From Otatea glauca (Eukaryota > Streptophyta > Magnoliopsida > Poales > Poaceae): a stretch of DNA of 64,000 nucleotides. The notes under the pieces are model-generated. The model saw only the letters and a program-made list of their open reading frames with translations, was not told the DNA's origin and made no database searches. Both the position numbers and the translations under genes were made by a program. The stretch is taken from assembly GCA_036346275.1 (NCBI GenBank), contig CM070713.1, forward strand, positions 61,003,567 through 61,067,566, given 5' to 3'. Shown piece after piece: positions 11,670 through 22,357 of the stretch. Every line of letters begins with the position of its first letter. The first letter of the stretch is position 1.

Positions 11670-12460
11670 CGGGTTGGGCCGCGGCGTGCTAACAACTGAA
11701 TCCAACTGGAGGAAACCTTTCATCAACCGTCTGATGGACGGGTCACTTCCTGTCGACCCGACTGAGGCCCGGCGCCTCGCTCGTCGGGCGAAATCCTTCG
11801 TCCTGGTTGGGCCGGACCTCTACAAAACGAGTCCCTCTGGGGTCCTCCAGAGGTGCGTTCTGGCTGACCAAGGGAAACAGCTATTGCTCGATATCCATGG
11901 TGGAGTCTGCGGTCACCATGCCGCGCCCCGGTCCCTGGTAGGAAAGGCCTTTCGACAAGGCTTCTACTGGCCGACCGCCGTGTCCGACGCCGAGCAGATT
12001 GTACGCACCTGCGAAGGATGCCAATTCTTCGCCCGGCAGACGCATCTGCCAGCTCAGGCCTTGCAGACGATCCCCATCACATGGCCATTTGCAGTGTGGG
12101 GACTCGATCTGGTCGGGCCCTTCAAGAAAGCGCCCGGGGGCTTTACTCATCTCTTCGTTGCGGTGGACAAGTTCACCAAGTGGATAGAGGCCAAGCCGGT
12201 CGCGAGCGTCACGTCGATACAAGCGGCCACCTTCTTCCGCGACATCATCTTTCGGTTTGGAGTCCCAAACTCTATCATCACCGACAACGGCACGCAGTTC
12301 ACGGGGAAAGAGTTCCTCGAGTTCTGCGACGACTTCAACATCCGCGTCGATTGGGCAGCCGTGGCCCATCCGCGGACTAACGGTCAGGTCGAACGCGCAA
12401 ACAGCATGATTCTCCAAGGACTTAAGCCTCGGATCTTCAGTCGACTGAAGCATTTTGCGG
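11670..12460 (+). pseudogene. Integrase of Tat element
   Basis: Inserts element cDNA into the genome. The frame 11590-13041 is open. It contains the HHCC zinc finger (GGVCGHHAAPRS ... CEGCQFFARQ), then the DDE core: GLDLVGPFKKAPGG (first Asp), SIITDNGTQFTGKEF (second Asp) and TNGQVERANSMILQG (Glu). After about 12440 the sequence no longer follows integrase C-terminal motifs; the rest of the open frame is Ser/Arg/Pro-rich and read out of register. No chromodomain is seen, as expected for Tat. Confidence 0.88.
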
Positions 12461-13063
12461 GCGATGGGTGGCGAGCTACCCTCCGCCCTCACGGAGCTTG
12501 CGGACCACACCGACTCGAGCGACCGGGTTTACACCGTTCTTCATGGTGTTCGGTCTTTGAAGCCCCGCCAACCGACACGAATACGACGCCCCAAGACTAC
12601 AAGTCAAGAGGCTCGGGGCTCGCCAGTAATAAGACGCCATCGACCAGCTCGGCGAGGCACGATGTAGCCATTCTACGATCGGCCAAGTATCAACAAACTC
12701 GCGGCGTTACCACGCTCGCCGTGTTCGAGGATCGATCCTTCGTATTTGGCGACTGGTCTGCGTCGGTCGGACCGGCAAGGACAAGCACAAGCTCGCCACA
12801 GGAAGGCCCTTCACCATCGCAGAGGTTCTTCTACTGGCACCTTCGACTCGGGGACCCGGATGGCGCGCCCTCCCAACGCTTAGAACATAGAAAAGTTAAG
12901 GCGTTTTTATCCCTAAGTCCTTTTCTTTTTCCTTGCGTCGTCTTTTACTTCTCCTCCCGAGCACCTGGTCGCAGCGCGACGCTCGGGGGCTGCCATGGCG
13001 CCCCATCTAGATCGCTTCGTCGGCGCCTATGCGGTCGATGACCGACCGACCAACACAAGGCCT

Positions 13064-13400
13064 TCCGAGCGGTAACCCTCTCGACCCGAGTGCTACGGCC
13101 GCGCCCGGCGCACGGTTGCAAAGTAGCACTTCGCGGAAGAAGGAAGTACCCGAGCGGAGTGACCTTTGCCTGGTCGGGAGCACTCCTCTCCCGCGCAAAA
13201 CTCGGCTAACTCACGCGCTCATGCGGGTCGGTGACCCGACCGGTCACGAGGTCCATCCCGAGCGGTAACCCTCTCGACCCGGGTGCTACGGCCTACGCCC
13301 CAGCAGCTATGGTTGCGACTAGCACTTAGCGGAAGAAGGAAGTGCCCGAGCGGAGCGATCTTTGGCCGGTCGGGAACACTCCTATCCCTCACAAGTGTGT
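13064..13400 (+). repeat. Direct duplication in Tat 3' region
   Basis: The block starting CCGAGCGGTAACCCTCTCGA at about 13066 recurs at about 13258. Both copies continue through GCGGAAGAAGGAAGTRCCCGAGCGGA to CTCGGGAACACTCCT-like sequence, giving a repeat period of about 190 bp. Confidence 0.75.
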
Positions 13401-13699
13401 GTAACTGCTGCGTGGCCAAAAGTTCCTATCCTCTCTGCCCCTCCCGAAGCGACCTGACCTACGCCTAAGTGGCCCCGGTGGTCCTTAATGTTATGGCCGG
13501 TCGAGCACTCACCATGACAAAAAAAGGGCAGGAAGCATATGGGAACTTGCTGAATTTAAGATTATTTACGAACAATAGCCTTTACAATAAAAAAGGTACG
13601 AATCTAACTTCTACTTATTCTTCTTCGAGGGCACTCTGCGGCGGGATATGGTCGGCGATCTCCGAAAGGCGGCTCAACTTGGAGCTCGAACCTTCGATC

Positions 13700-16600
13700 T
13701 CATCTTGGTCCGGTTCAGCCGATGCGGCTGCCACCACCGCAAGGTCTATACCGTCATAGTGAGAGACGGTATTGACCAGCGCCGAGGAAGCCCAGGCACG
13801 ACGCTAACGGTCGGCCGCTCTCAACGCGCCCGACTCGGCCGGCATGGGGCGAGCGCCGAACCCGCCGCGGTTCCAAGGACCCGGTCGCAGACATGCTGGC
13901 CGGCCTTGCGAAGGGCCTCCAGTTCCACGGCCAGCTCGGCCCGATCACCTTCGGCTACCTTCAACGCCGCCTGCGCCACGTCCCGAGCTGTGACCGCCTC
14001 GTCACGAGCCTTTAGGGCGTCTTCCCGCGCCTCTACAGCGACGTTTAAATTCTTCTGCAGCTCTGCGGATCACAACATCCCCAGATAAGCACGCCTTATG
14101 AGTCGCGCTGACAGAATTAACCAAGGAGTTGAGACACTTACCTGTTACAGAACTCGCCAAGTTGCTGGCTTCTTCCCTGACCCCCTCGTATGAGGTCCTC
14201 AAGGAAGCCAGCTCCTTCCGAGCGGTCTCCGCTCGTAACGCCGGTCGGCGTCTTTCGGGCTGGTCGCTCGTTTCGCAGACGGGACGCCTGCGCTTGCGCG
14301 GCCTCCTCTGCGGTGACGGCGGCATCCTTGGCGCTGGCAGCCTCCGCCAGAAGGAACTCGAGTTCCGCCACCCTCGTCCTCAGAGGCTTTGCCCCTAGGC
14401 GCTCCTCGAAGAGGGCCTTCGTGGCCTGCTCCAGCTCTTGGCGGGCCTCCGCCGTTTCCTCTCGCCGGATGGTCAGAGCCTCCTGAGCCAGACGCAGCTC
14501 AAACAAGCAATGATCAGCATTCCTCCTCGCCCACCACCGGGTTTGTCCGAAGGCTGAGAGCTCGACCTTGGCCTCGGAGCGGGCCCACAGATGCTGTAAA
14601 ATATAGACACTCCGTCAGTCGCCGCGAAATTCATCAGAAGGTATGAGAGGCCGGGCTCTCGATCAACTTACCATACTAACCGACCGGACTCCCCCGGCGA
14701 TCGCATCCAACGCCCTGCCAGAGGATTCGAGGGCAAGAGCCAGACCCTTTCGGATCTGGTCCACCTCAACTTCGGCGTCCCGAGCGCCTTCTTTGGAGGG
14801 CAGCCCACTCACTCTCCTCCGCCCGCCTAAGGTCCCGACCTACGGCCACACCCCGCACAGACCTTCTCGGTCGCCTGCTCGACGGACGCCACCCGACCGG
14901 ACCCCACGGGCAAGGCGGTGGAATGGGCCCTCGGGAATCCCTCGGCCTACGCCTGTGGGGCTTCGACCGATGCCTCCCCTTGAGGCACGGGGTCGGATGC
15001 CTCCAACACTGGCACCGTCTCTGCCAGCGAGCTCGCGGGTAGCGTCGATGTCAATTCCCCCTCGGTAACGACAATCGCGCCACTCGGCGGCGTCCCCGGT
15101 GGAGGCGGCGGGAGCTCCTCGCCGACCTCGGCCTCTGGATGAGGCCCCGTCCCTCCGATAGCGAGCGCGCCCTCAACGCGCCCCAGCTCGGCCGCCTGCG
15201 CCGCGACCACCGTCAACTCGGTTGACACCTCCGGCACCGACCGCAACTCCTCGCCGCCGGGCGACCCCTCGCGGCGGGAGTGGTGCCGCTTCGCGAGCCA
15301 CCACGGCGCGCGCGGTACCGCCGCCACGCCACACCGTGATAAGCGCTGCACACCGCAAGCACTTAGAAGCTGTTCGGGCAACTTTGCGGTAACAATGTTC
15401 AAAACGGGGAAAAGGAATACTTACTGAGCCGATCGGGTGCGCGGCAAGCGCGCCCTCTTCGCCGATCCCCCTCCGAGGGGCAGATCTGCCGGCCGCTTCC
15501 CTGAAGCCGCCTCCACGAGGGGCATCACCCCTGGGAGTGCGACGACGATGGCGACCGCACGGTCACCCTCCGCCTGGGGCTCCCCGGCCGCGGTGCCTAT
15601 GCGATCGCCCTCTGCCGGGCCCCCAATCGGGCCACCTCCGGTCGACGGGTCAGAAAAGAACCCACGGTATGGGTAACCGGGGCTCCCCCCGCTGCTGTCG
15701 GTGGAGGATGCCCCCGCAGCGGTGGTCTCGGACACGTCCTCACCACGTGCGGCCCGCGCCGCACGCTCCTTCTTCTTTTTCTTCCTCTCCTCTTCCTTCC
15801 GCTTCTTGCGGGAGGAGTCAAACTGTGCGGCCTCCGCACGGGCCGCAGCCTTCGACGCCTTCTCCCCCGGGAGCAACGCCCGGGAGACCATTCCCGAGAG
15901 CCCCTAGAAAAATGCGGAAACACCAGTCAGACTGGGCGCCAAAGGCAAAGGGAAGAAAGAGGCGAGGAGAAGACCGCCCGATCTACGATTCGGGGTGGGC
16001 GATGAGAATGGCTCGGTGGCCGCGCGCAGATCTCGAGAGCGCTTCCACGCTTCTGGCGGCCACCCGGCCGACCTCCGTCGCGGCGAGCTCGCCCGCCATC
16101 CTCATATCGTTCGACGCCCCCTCATATCGGAATAGGGGGCGCGGCCTGTGCGTGAGGGGTTGCACGCGCATCCCCATGAAGGCACGCACGACGGCGTCCC
16201 CGGTGAGCCCCTGCTCCCTTAGAGCCCTGACCTGCTCCACGATCAGGGCCACCTTCTTCTTCTCCTTTTATCAAGACCCCAGTCCATTCTTCCCCGCCAC
16301 GTAAAGTGGCGGTGAATGGCGGCGCTCTCCACATTCGAACGTAAAACCACTCGTAACGCCATCCCTTGTTCGACGACGGTAGGTTGACGTCGAGGTACTC
16401 CGAGCTCCGGCCGGCCCGAAGCTGGAGGGCCAGGCCACCGAGGGGCGCCGTAGCATCCGCTGGCCTGACCTTCCAGAGCCTTGCTTGGAAGAAGTACCTC
16501 CACAGCGCCCAGTGCGGCTCGATCCCCAAGAAGGCCTCGCAAAGCGTGATGAAGATGGCGATGTGGAGGACCCCGTTGGGGTTGAGATGGTGTACCTCTG

Positions 16601-16820
16601 CCTTGTAATGAAAGAGCAACCCTCGAACGAACGGGTGCAGCGGCAAGCCGAAGCCACGCTCGAAGAACGAGGCTGGCACCACGATCTCGTCGTCCCCCGG
16701 CGTTGGGGCGGCGGCCCCCGTCGGCACCCTCCAGTGGGAGAGATCCTGCGTGAGGAGGAAACCTTTCTTCACCAAGCCAAGCGCGCGACTGGCCTGGGCA
16801 GAGCACTCCGGCCACGACAT
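13700..16820 (-). pseudogene. Antisense ORF of Tat element with gypsy-type transposase-like domain (broken)
   Basis: The minus strand between integrase and 3' LTR encodes, in pieces, a protein known from grass Tat elements. Start Met at 16820. The N-terminal 140 residues include SFFERGFGLPLHPFVRGLLF, HHLNPNGVLHIAIFITLCEA, FLGIEPHWALWRYFF and WRYEWFYV. This pattern matches the Pfam family named putative gypsy-type transposon (Transposase_28). Downstream pieces follow in shifted frames: a Lys/Arg-rich segment (15891-15421), a Pro/Glu-rich linker (15402-14947) and a coiled coil (14506-14138, LEQATKALFEERLGAK). The function of this family is not established. Antisense placement is a known habit of Tat elements; the breaks suggest this copy is dead. 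Confidence 0.75.
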
Positions 16821-17754
16821 CCTCGCGAGAAGGCGGCGGAAAGGTGAGAAAGGGAGAAGGCTCTTTTTTGTTTTTTCTTGTCTTAGGCGAAGGGCTGGAA
16901 GATGAGGAAAGCAAGAGCGTGTAACTACCCAAGAACGTCCCAGCGACGAATTTATAGAAGACGAGCGGGTGCCGACCGAACAAGCACCTCCTCGAGCGAA
17001 GAGTCGCGTACACCCTCGTCTGCCGCGCCGAGCACTTGGTAACTCCCGGTTTCCAATTCCTCTCTGCTTTTAATCCTGACAAGCCAATAGAGCCGTAAAG
17101 ACACCGCCTCGGGCCACGAGTCCTGAGACCTTTTCGGTCTCCGCCTTTAGGCCTGGACATTTGCCCTAGGGCGCGTGCGAGAGGCCCGCTGGGCCGCTGC
17201 GGCCCCAAAAATGGCAAGAGCTCAGTGGCTCGCGCCGCGGGGCCCAACCAAAGTCATGGGTTATAAAGGCCTATCCCACCAGATGGATGTAAGGCCACCC
17301 CAGCAAAAATCGAGCAAAGGACGGGTACGAGGCGAGTCCCCAGTGATCCCCCCGTTGGGTCGGCGGACGACCCAATCGCCTCTACTCGTGTCCGAGACCA
17401 TACTTCACACTCTCCCGGGAGCTCATCGATGGGTGATGACCGGTGTGCCACTGGGTCGTGGACGACCTGTGGTCCGATACGGATCGAGTAAAGAAAGGTT
17501 TCTTATGGGTCGCCCACGGCAGGCCAGACACCTACTCGGGATCGTCCGCTCGGAAGGGTCCCCTTGGCGGACCTCCCGTGACCCACTCGGACTACCGTTA
17601 TTAGCTCCACGAGCACGGCGTTCGAACCAACGCGGGTAAACGCGCGTCGCTCACCCCCTCCAGGTCCCACACCTGCGGATGGGGCACACGTGTGGGATAG
17701 ACGGTGGCCACTTCTCTCGCAGCTACCCTCGCTAGACGAGGACTCGGGATGGAT

Positions 17755-18245
17755 GCCCCACATCCAGCTACGACGTAAAACGAGCCACGTCCAGCTACGA
17801 CGTAAAACGAGCCACGTCCAGCTACGACGTAAAACGAGCCAAGTCTAGCTACGACGTTAAACAAGAACTCGGACACCCGAACCTCACGAAGAGGCATCCG
17901 GCGTCCCTCGCCACCAAGGCACGATCTAGCTACGACGTTAAACGAGCACTCGGACACCGAACCTCACGAAGAGGCATCCGGCCGTCCCCCGCCGACCAAG
18001 GCACGATCTAGCTACGACGTTAAACGAGCACTCGGACACCCGAACCTCACGAAGAGGCATCCGATCGTCCCCGCCGACCAAGGCACAGTCTAGCTACGAT
18101 GTTAAACAAGCACTCGGACACCCGAACCTCACGAAGAGGCATCCGGTCATCCCTGTCGATCAAGGCACAGTCTAGCTACGACGTTAAATGAGCACTCAGA
18201 CACCCGAACCTTACGAAGGAGCATCCGGTCGTCCCTTTACACGCC
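17755..18245 (+). repeat. Tandem array in Tat 3' region
   Basis: It begins with three units of about 27 bp (CGTCCAGCTACGACGTAAAA...), then about five units of about 80 bp, each with TAGCTACGACGTTAAACGAG, CTCACGAAGAGGCATCCGG and ACCAAGGCACGATC. The same repeat appears in reverse complement at 43590-44243 in the second Tat copy. Tat/Ogre 3' regions are known hosts of such arrays. Confidence 0.9.
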
Positions 18246-18422
18246 CGATTACTTGCACCCGGAAAGAAACGATCACCTATCGATTACCGATTCTCGAAGG
18301 CCAAGTTGGAAAATAATCAAAACGAGCTCATTGCAAAGACAAGGGAAAAAGGAGATTTCATTATAGGCCAACAGGCTCAAACTTTACACCATGTTACATA
18401 AGGCGCCCAGCAGATTCAAAAA

Positions 18423-18836
18423 CTACGCAAGGCTACAAGATACGGTGGAGCAATTTCTGCACCAAGTATCATATCTTGAGCATCGATGCCGCCTTAGTAC
18501 CGCCGCGCTGACGGCTACAAATTCCGGGGTCCGTCGGCGCCGCCTCCGCCGCACCGACAGCGACCTGCGCGTAGATCCCGCCCGCCGCCACCGATCGACG
18601 GCTACGCGGCGCGACTGCGCCATCGCCTCCAGGAGGGCCGCCCTCACTTCGAAGAGCTTCGGGATGACCCCAAGCAACGCGTCAACGGCGGCGGTGTCGC
18701 GAGCCATGGCCTCCTCTTCCTCCGTGAGCTCGGCCATCGCCTGATCATACTCAGCCCAGAGCCCGGCCAGAGGATCTTCTTCCTCCACCTCGTCGTCGTC
18801 ACCAAAGCTAAAGATCAGTGGATGCCTCGAAGCCAT
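18423..18836 (-). CDS. Small acidic antisense ORF of Tat element
   Basis: Open frame of about 137 codons on the minus strand, 385 bp before the 3' LTR. From the chosen Met at 18836 it reads MASRHPLIFSFGDDDEVEEE, then LWAEYDQAMAELTEEEEAMA and a Leu/Ala-rich helix (FEVRAALLEAMAQSRR), followed by an Arg-rich tail that may be read-through of decayed sequence. A broken relative with the same start and acidic stretch lies at 43071-43435 in the second Tat copy, at the same place relative to the LTR. I do not recognise a domain. It may be part of the element's antisense transcript or a separate small protein. Confidence 0.5.
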   Translation of the reverse strand: MASRHPLIFSFGDDDEVEEEDPLAGLWAEYDQAMAELTEEEEAMARDTAAVDALLGVIPKLFEVRAALLEAMAQSRRVAVDRWRRAGSTRRSLSVRRRRRRRTPEFVAVSAAVLRRHRCSRYDTWCRNCSTVSCSLA

Positions 18837-19220
18837 TTCGAGGATTGCAAAAAGAGGACTTTGGTTTGGGACGATCACTCAAATAAGCGGCAGCGCCCTT
18901 ATATACCCAGACGAAGGGAGATCGAACGTCTCCAGAATAAATGCAAGCGCCGGAAAACGAAGCGCCCTTCACCAAAACCCGAAGTAGTCAAGAAGACGAG
19001 CGGGCAAAGTGAACCAAGCCATGCGCGACGCGCGCAACGAAGCAATTAGAAAGCCCCGCGGTTCGAATGCCTCGCCAAGTCCTGTGGCAGCCGTCGAATG
19101 CGCGGGATACACCGCGAAACCGTTGGTTTAGTCGGTTGGACCGCCCAAACGGGCCCGACCGCCATTCACATCAATTTCAACCCCAACCGAATCGCGAACT
19201 CGCCGGAGGTTCGGGGCTCT

Positions 19221-20123
19221 TGACGAATACTCATACCGGGGTACCCTAACGCCCTGGTAACGAGCAGTGCCTCAAGTATAACTCGAGCCTAGCAGCCGCT
19301 CCGCACCGCCACCGACCAAAAGCACCTACAGACGCGCAGACGCCCATTCCCGACCAATCGGGATAAGCATCGCGACCAGCAGGCTCCCGACCTCCACAGC
19401 AGGTCGGATCCCCGACCGATCAAACCAAGGCAACCTTCGCCAATGGCGCGTGTGTCGCCTTCACCAAATTTACGCCCACGCGTGCCTACGGACGGGTCAA
19501 TCAAGTGACTATACGAGCGGTGGCCCTTCCCAAGATGGTTTAATGGCTGCTGAAGTCAAGCTTCCAGTCCCATCGGCCAGTCACGTACGACACGAAAACA
19601 CGCTCCCTCCCGAGGCAGCACCAACGTTATACGCAGCAACATCAACACTCGTCAGGCTCACAGAAGGCAGGTACGCCATTTCCCAACGAAGCAGCTAACC
19701 GCTCCGCCCAACAAGACTACCGACCCAGCGTGGGCAAGACGAAGGGTGACCAGTCGACAGAACGAAGGACCAAAGCTCTTAGCATAGGTCACCTCGCCCT
19801 TCCCCAACTCTCGATGTAACCTGCCCCTTCTTACTGTATAAAAGAAGGCAGGAACCCCCGGGAGAGAGGGGGGAGAAGAAGAGAGGAAAAAAGAGACACA
19901 CGGACGAGCAACGAGCTTTCTTGCGCTGAGGCTCTTAGCTCGCTCTTGTAAACACTGTGTAATCATCCGCCCTAAAGACAATACCATACCATCACACGAA
20001 CTGGAGTAGGGACATTCACCAACCAAGATACATCTTGGGCTTCCGAGTCTAACCATTCAGGGAGTGGGAACGTGCGGCCCCTTAGACTTACAAATTTACT
20101 TGCCGGTGCTCGAAACACCGACA
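19221..20123 (+). repeat. 3' LTR of Tat element
   Basis: 903 bp, TGACGAATACTC...GAAACACCGACA, preceded by a purine-rich GGAGGTTCGGGGCTCT tract that serves as the polypurine tract. It contains TGTATAAAAGAAGG near 19846, a good TATA box. It differs from the 5' LTR largely by small indels. Confidence 0.92.
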
Positions 20124-20284
20124 GCAGGTTACCGTCATTATCCGATCAGACCTTGACAAGCTGTAGGGTAAGAACTGGTAAGAACTTGGTGTTAGCTTGA
20201 GCGCGTGAGATCATCCACGACCCATATATTAGTAGTCCATAGGAACTAACCCTCTTGTGAGTTCTCTGTTTGTTGCTCCTAAAC

Positions 20285-21835
20285 ATGGCAGGTATTCAAA
20301 GCAATCATGGGAGCAACGACGGCAGTGAGAGTGAACATGAGGACCCTCTCACACCAAAAGAATGGCGTTGGGTCACTCACTTCAAGAGGATGCACAATCA
20401 GCATGAGATGCGAACTCGTGACACCCTTGATGCGATTTAGGCGCAATTAGCACCCCTTGCTGAGCTTCAAGCACAACTAGCACAACTTCTTCAGGGTGCT
20501 GCCCCCTTAATGGAACCGCTGGTCATGCTTTGGGCCAACGCGATGCTCCACCGGTTGTCCCTACTCCTTTAAACGGGGTGGATCAAGAGGAGAACAACTA
20601 CGCCGCCGACACCAAAGACGACTACATGCTAAATGTGAACAACGGCCGACCTCATCGTCGACCGCAATAACAGGCAAGGTATGGCTAGAAATCAGCATGA
20701 TCAAAGGGAAGAACGTGATGATCCTATGGCAAAAATGAAATTTACTATGCTTCCTTTTGATGGAATTTATAATCCTGATGTTTATCTAGATTGGGAGTTG
20801 GCGGTAGATCAAAAAATTTCTTGCTATGACTTCTCTGAGCGTAGAAGGGTTCGCGCTGCCACTAGTGAATTTACTGGCTTTGCATCAATTTGGTGGAAAG
20901 AACTTTGTAGAGCCAACCGTGATGTACCTACAACTTGGGTTGGGTTGAAGCGTAACATATGAGCTAGATTTGTTCCTACATACTATGCTCGTGATTTATT
21001 GAATAAAATGTAGTGTTTTAAGCAAGGTGATAAAACGGTTGAGGAATATTATCAGGGATTGCAAATTGGCATGTTGCGCTGTGGGTTAGAAGAGAGTGAA
21101 GAAGCGAAAATGGCTAGGTTTTTGGGTGGGCTTAACCGAGAAATACAGAACATACTTAATTATAAAGAATACAATTCCATCACTCGTTTGTATCATCTTG
21201 CTTTGAAAGCAGAAAGGGAAGTGCAGGGTCGACGATCGACGACGCGAGGTAATCTTGGAGGCTCTTTCACATCCAAGTCGGTCTCCATCCAAACGAAGGT
21301 GGCATCTTCTGTTTCGGGACGTACGCCTTCACCTGTTGCCCATGTCTCCTCTACACCGACACACCTTCCGGAGCCAAGTAAATCAGTTGCAAAACAAGCT
21401 CCGGCGAAGAGTTCATCATCCGTTGCAACTACTGGACGGACAAGAGAAGTACAATGTTTTCGATGCAAGGGACATGGTCATGTGATGCGCGATTGTCCAA
21501 ACCAACGTGCTCTAATAATACGAGAAAATGGTGAGTATTCTAGTGCTAGTGACATTGACGAAAATGAATATGCTTTTGCTGTCACTAACACTGCAGAACA
21601 AGAAGAAGAGATTTGTGATGCTGCCTCGGCAGAGAAGGATCTATCTCTTGTTGTCACACGAGTACTGCATGTGCAACCCACACGTGATGAGCCAAATCAG
21701 CACTATACCATCTTCCAAACAAAGTTTGTAGTCAATGAACGAGCAGTGCATGTTATTGTTGATGGTGGTAGTTGCAACAACCTTGCTAGTGTGAGCATGG
21801 TCGAGAAGCTTGCCTTGGCTACATGTCCGCTATAA
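20285..21835 (+). pseudogene. gag of CRM-like gypsy element (nonsense-interrupted)
   Basis: The element's capsid protein. ATG at 20285 opens MAGIQSNHGSNDGSESEHED; a TAG interrupts at about 20438, and further stops occur at 20960 and 21011. The gag core is clear: KMKFTMLPFDGIYNPDVYLD, FTGFASIWWKELCR and EEYYQGLQIGMLRCGLEESE, then IQNILNYKEYNSITRLYHLA. A CCHC zinc knuckle follows (CFRCKGHGHVMRDCPNQ, near 21452-21500). The frame then enters the protease (HVIVDGGSCNNLASVSMVEK, near 21745). The stops could be recent damage. No alternative identity is plausible. Confidence 0.88.
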
Positions 21836-22357
21836 CAACCATACGAGATTGAGTGGCTCAACTCTAATGGTCAGGTTAAGGTAACAAAAACCGTTCGAGT
21901 ACTTATTTCTATCGGTTCATATCATGATCATGTTGTTTGCGATGTTGTACCCATGGATGCTTGTTCTCTTTTGTTGGGTAGACCGTGGATATATGATATA
22001 GATGCCACACATCATGGTAGGACCAATCAGTACACTTTCATGTTTAAGGGGAAGAAAATAATTTTGGAACCAATGACGCCTGTTGAGTTACTTAAGGTTG
22101 CTACACAACATGCTAAAAAAGAGCACGTTCATAATGACACTAAAATGAAGAGTGTGGCAAAACAATTAAATTCACCTAAAGCAGCAAATGACAAATCTGA
22201 TCGTAAATTAAAAGGTGTTGTTTTGTTAGCTAGCAATGTCATTGCGCATGATGGCATCACCACAGGTTTGCAACCATCTGTTTCTTTGCCTCCTGTTGTC
22301 ACTAACCTTTTCCAGGCATATGAGAAGGAGTCGAGGACCAATTCAAGAAGGGGAGGA
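21836..22357 (+). pseudogene. Protease C-terminal part and spacer, then polypurine tract
   Basis: After a stop at 21833-21835 the frame continues the protease: VRVLISIGSYHDHVVCDVVP, then the ILGRP-equivalent LLLGRPWIYDIDATHHG. A Lys-rich spacer follows, then LPPVVTNLFQAYEKESR. The polymerase domains that normally follow are absent; sequence runs straight to the polypurine tract (AAGAAGGGGAGGA, 22345-22357) and the 3' LTR. A deletion-type, protease-only architecture is inferred. Confidence 0.8.

Larger units (their letters stand above)
6039..20123 (+). mobile_element. Tat-lineage gypsy retrotransposon, full length but decayed
   Basis: Flanked by an exact target duplication GCAGG (6034-6038, 20124-20128), with LTRs at 6039-6934 and 19221-20123. 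Internal order: PBS, gag, protease, RT, RNase H, a second archaeal-type RNase H, integrase, then a long 3' region with antisense ORFs and a tandem array. The second RNase H between the normal RNase H and integrase is diagnostic of Tat elements. Every coding module is broken by small indels or stops, so the copy is not autonomous. Length (14.1 kb) fits the large Tat elements of grasses. Confidence 0.93.

Noticed and set aside
12460..13041. Open extension of the integrase frame
   Set aside because: Sequence is Ser/Arg/Pro-rich without integrase C-terminal motifs and looks out of register.
17755..18245. Repeat-spacer pattern that might suggest CRISPR
   Set aside because: Units are contiguous tandem repeats with variable length inside a retrotransposon; no unique spacers and no cas genes.
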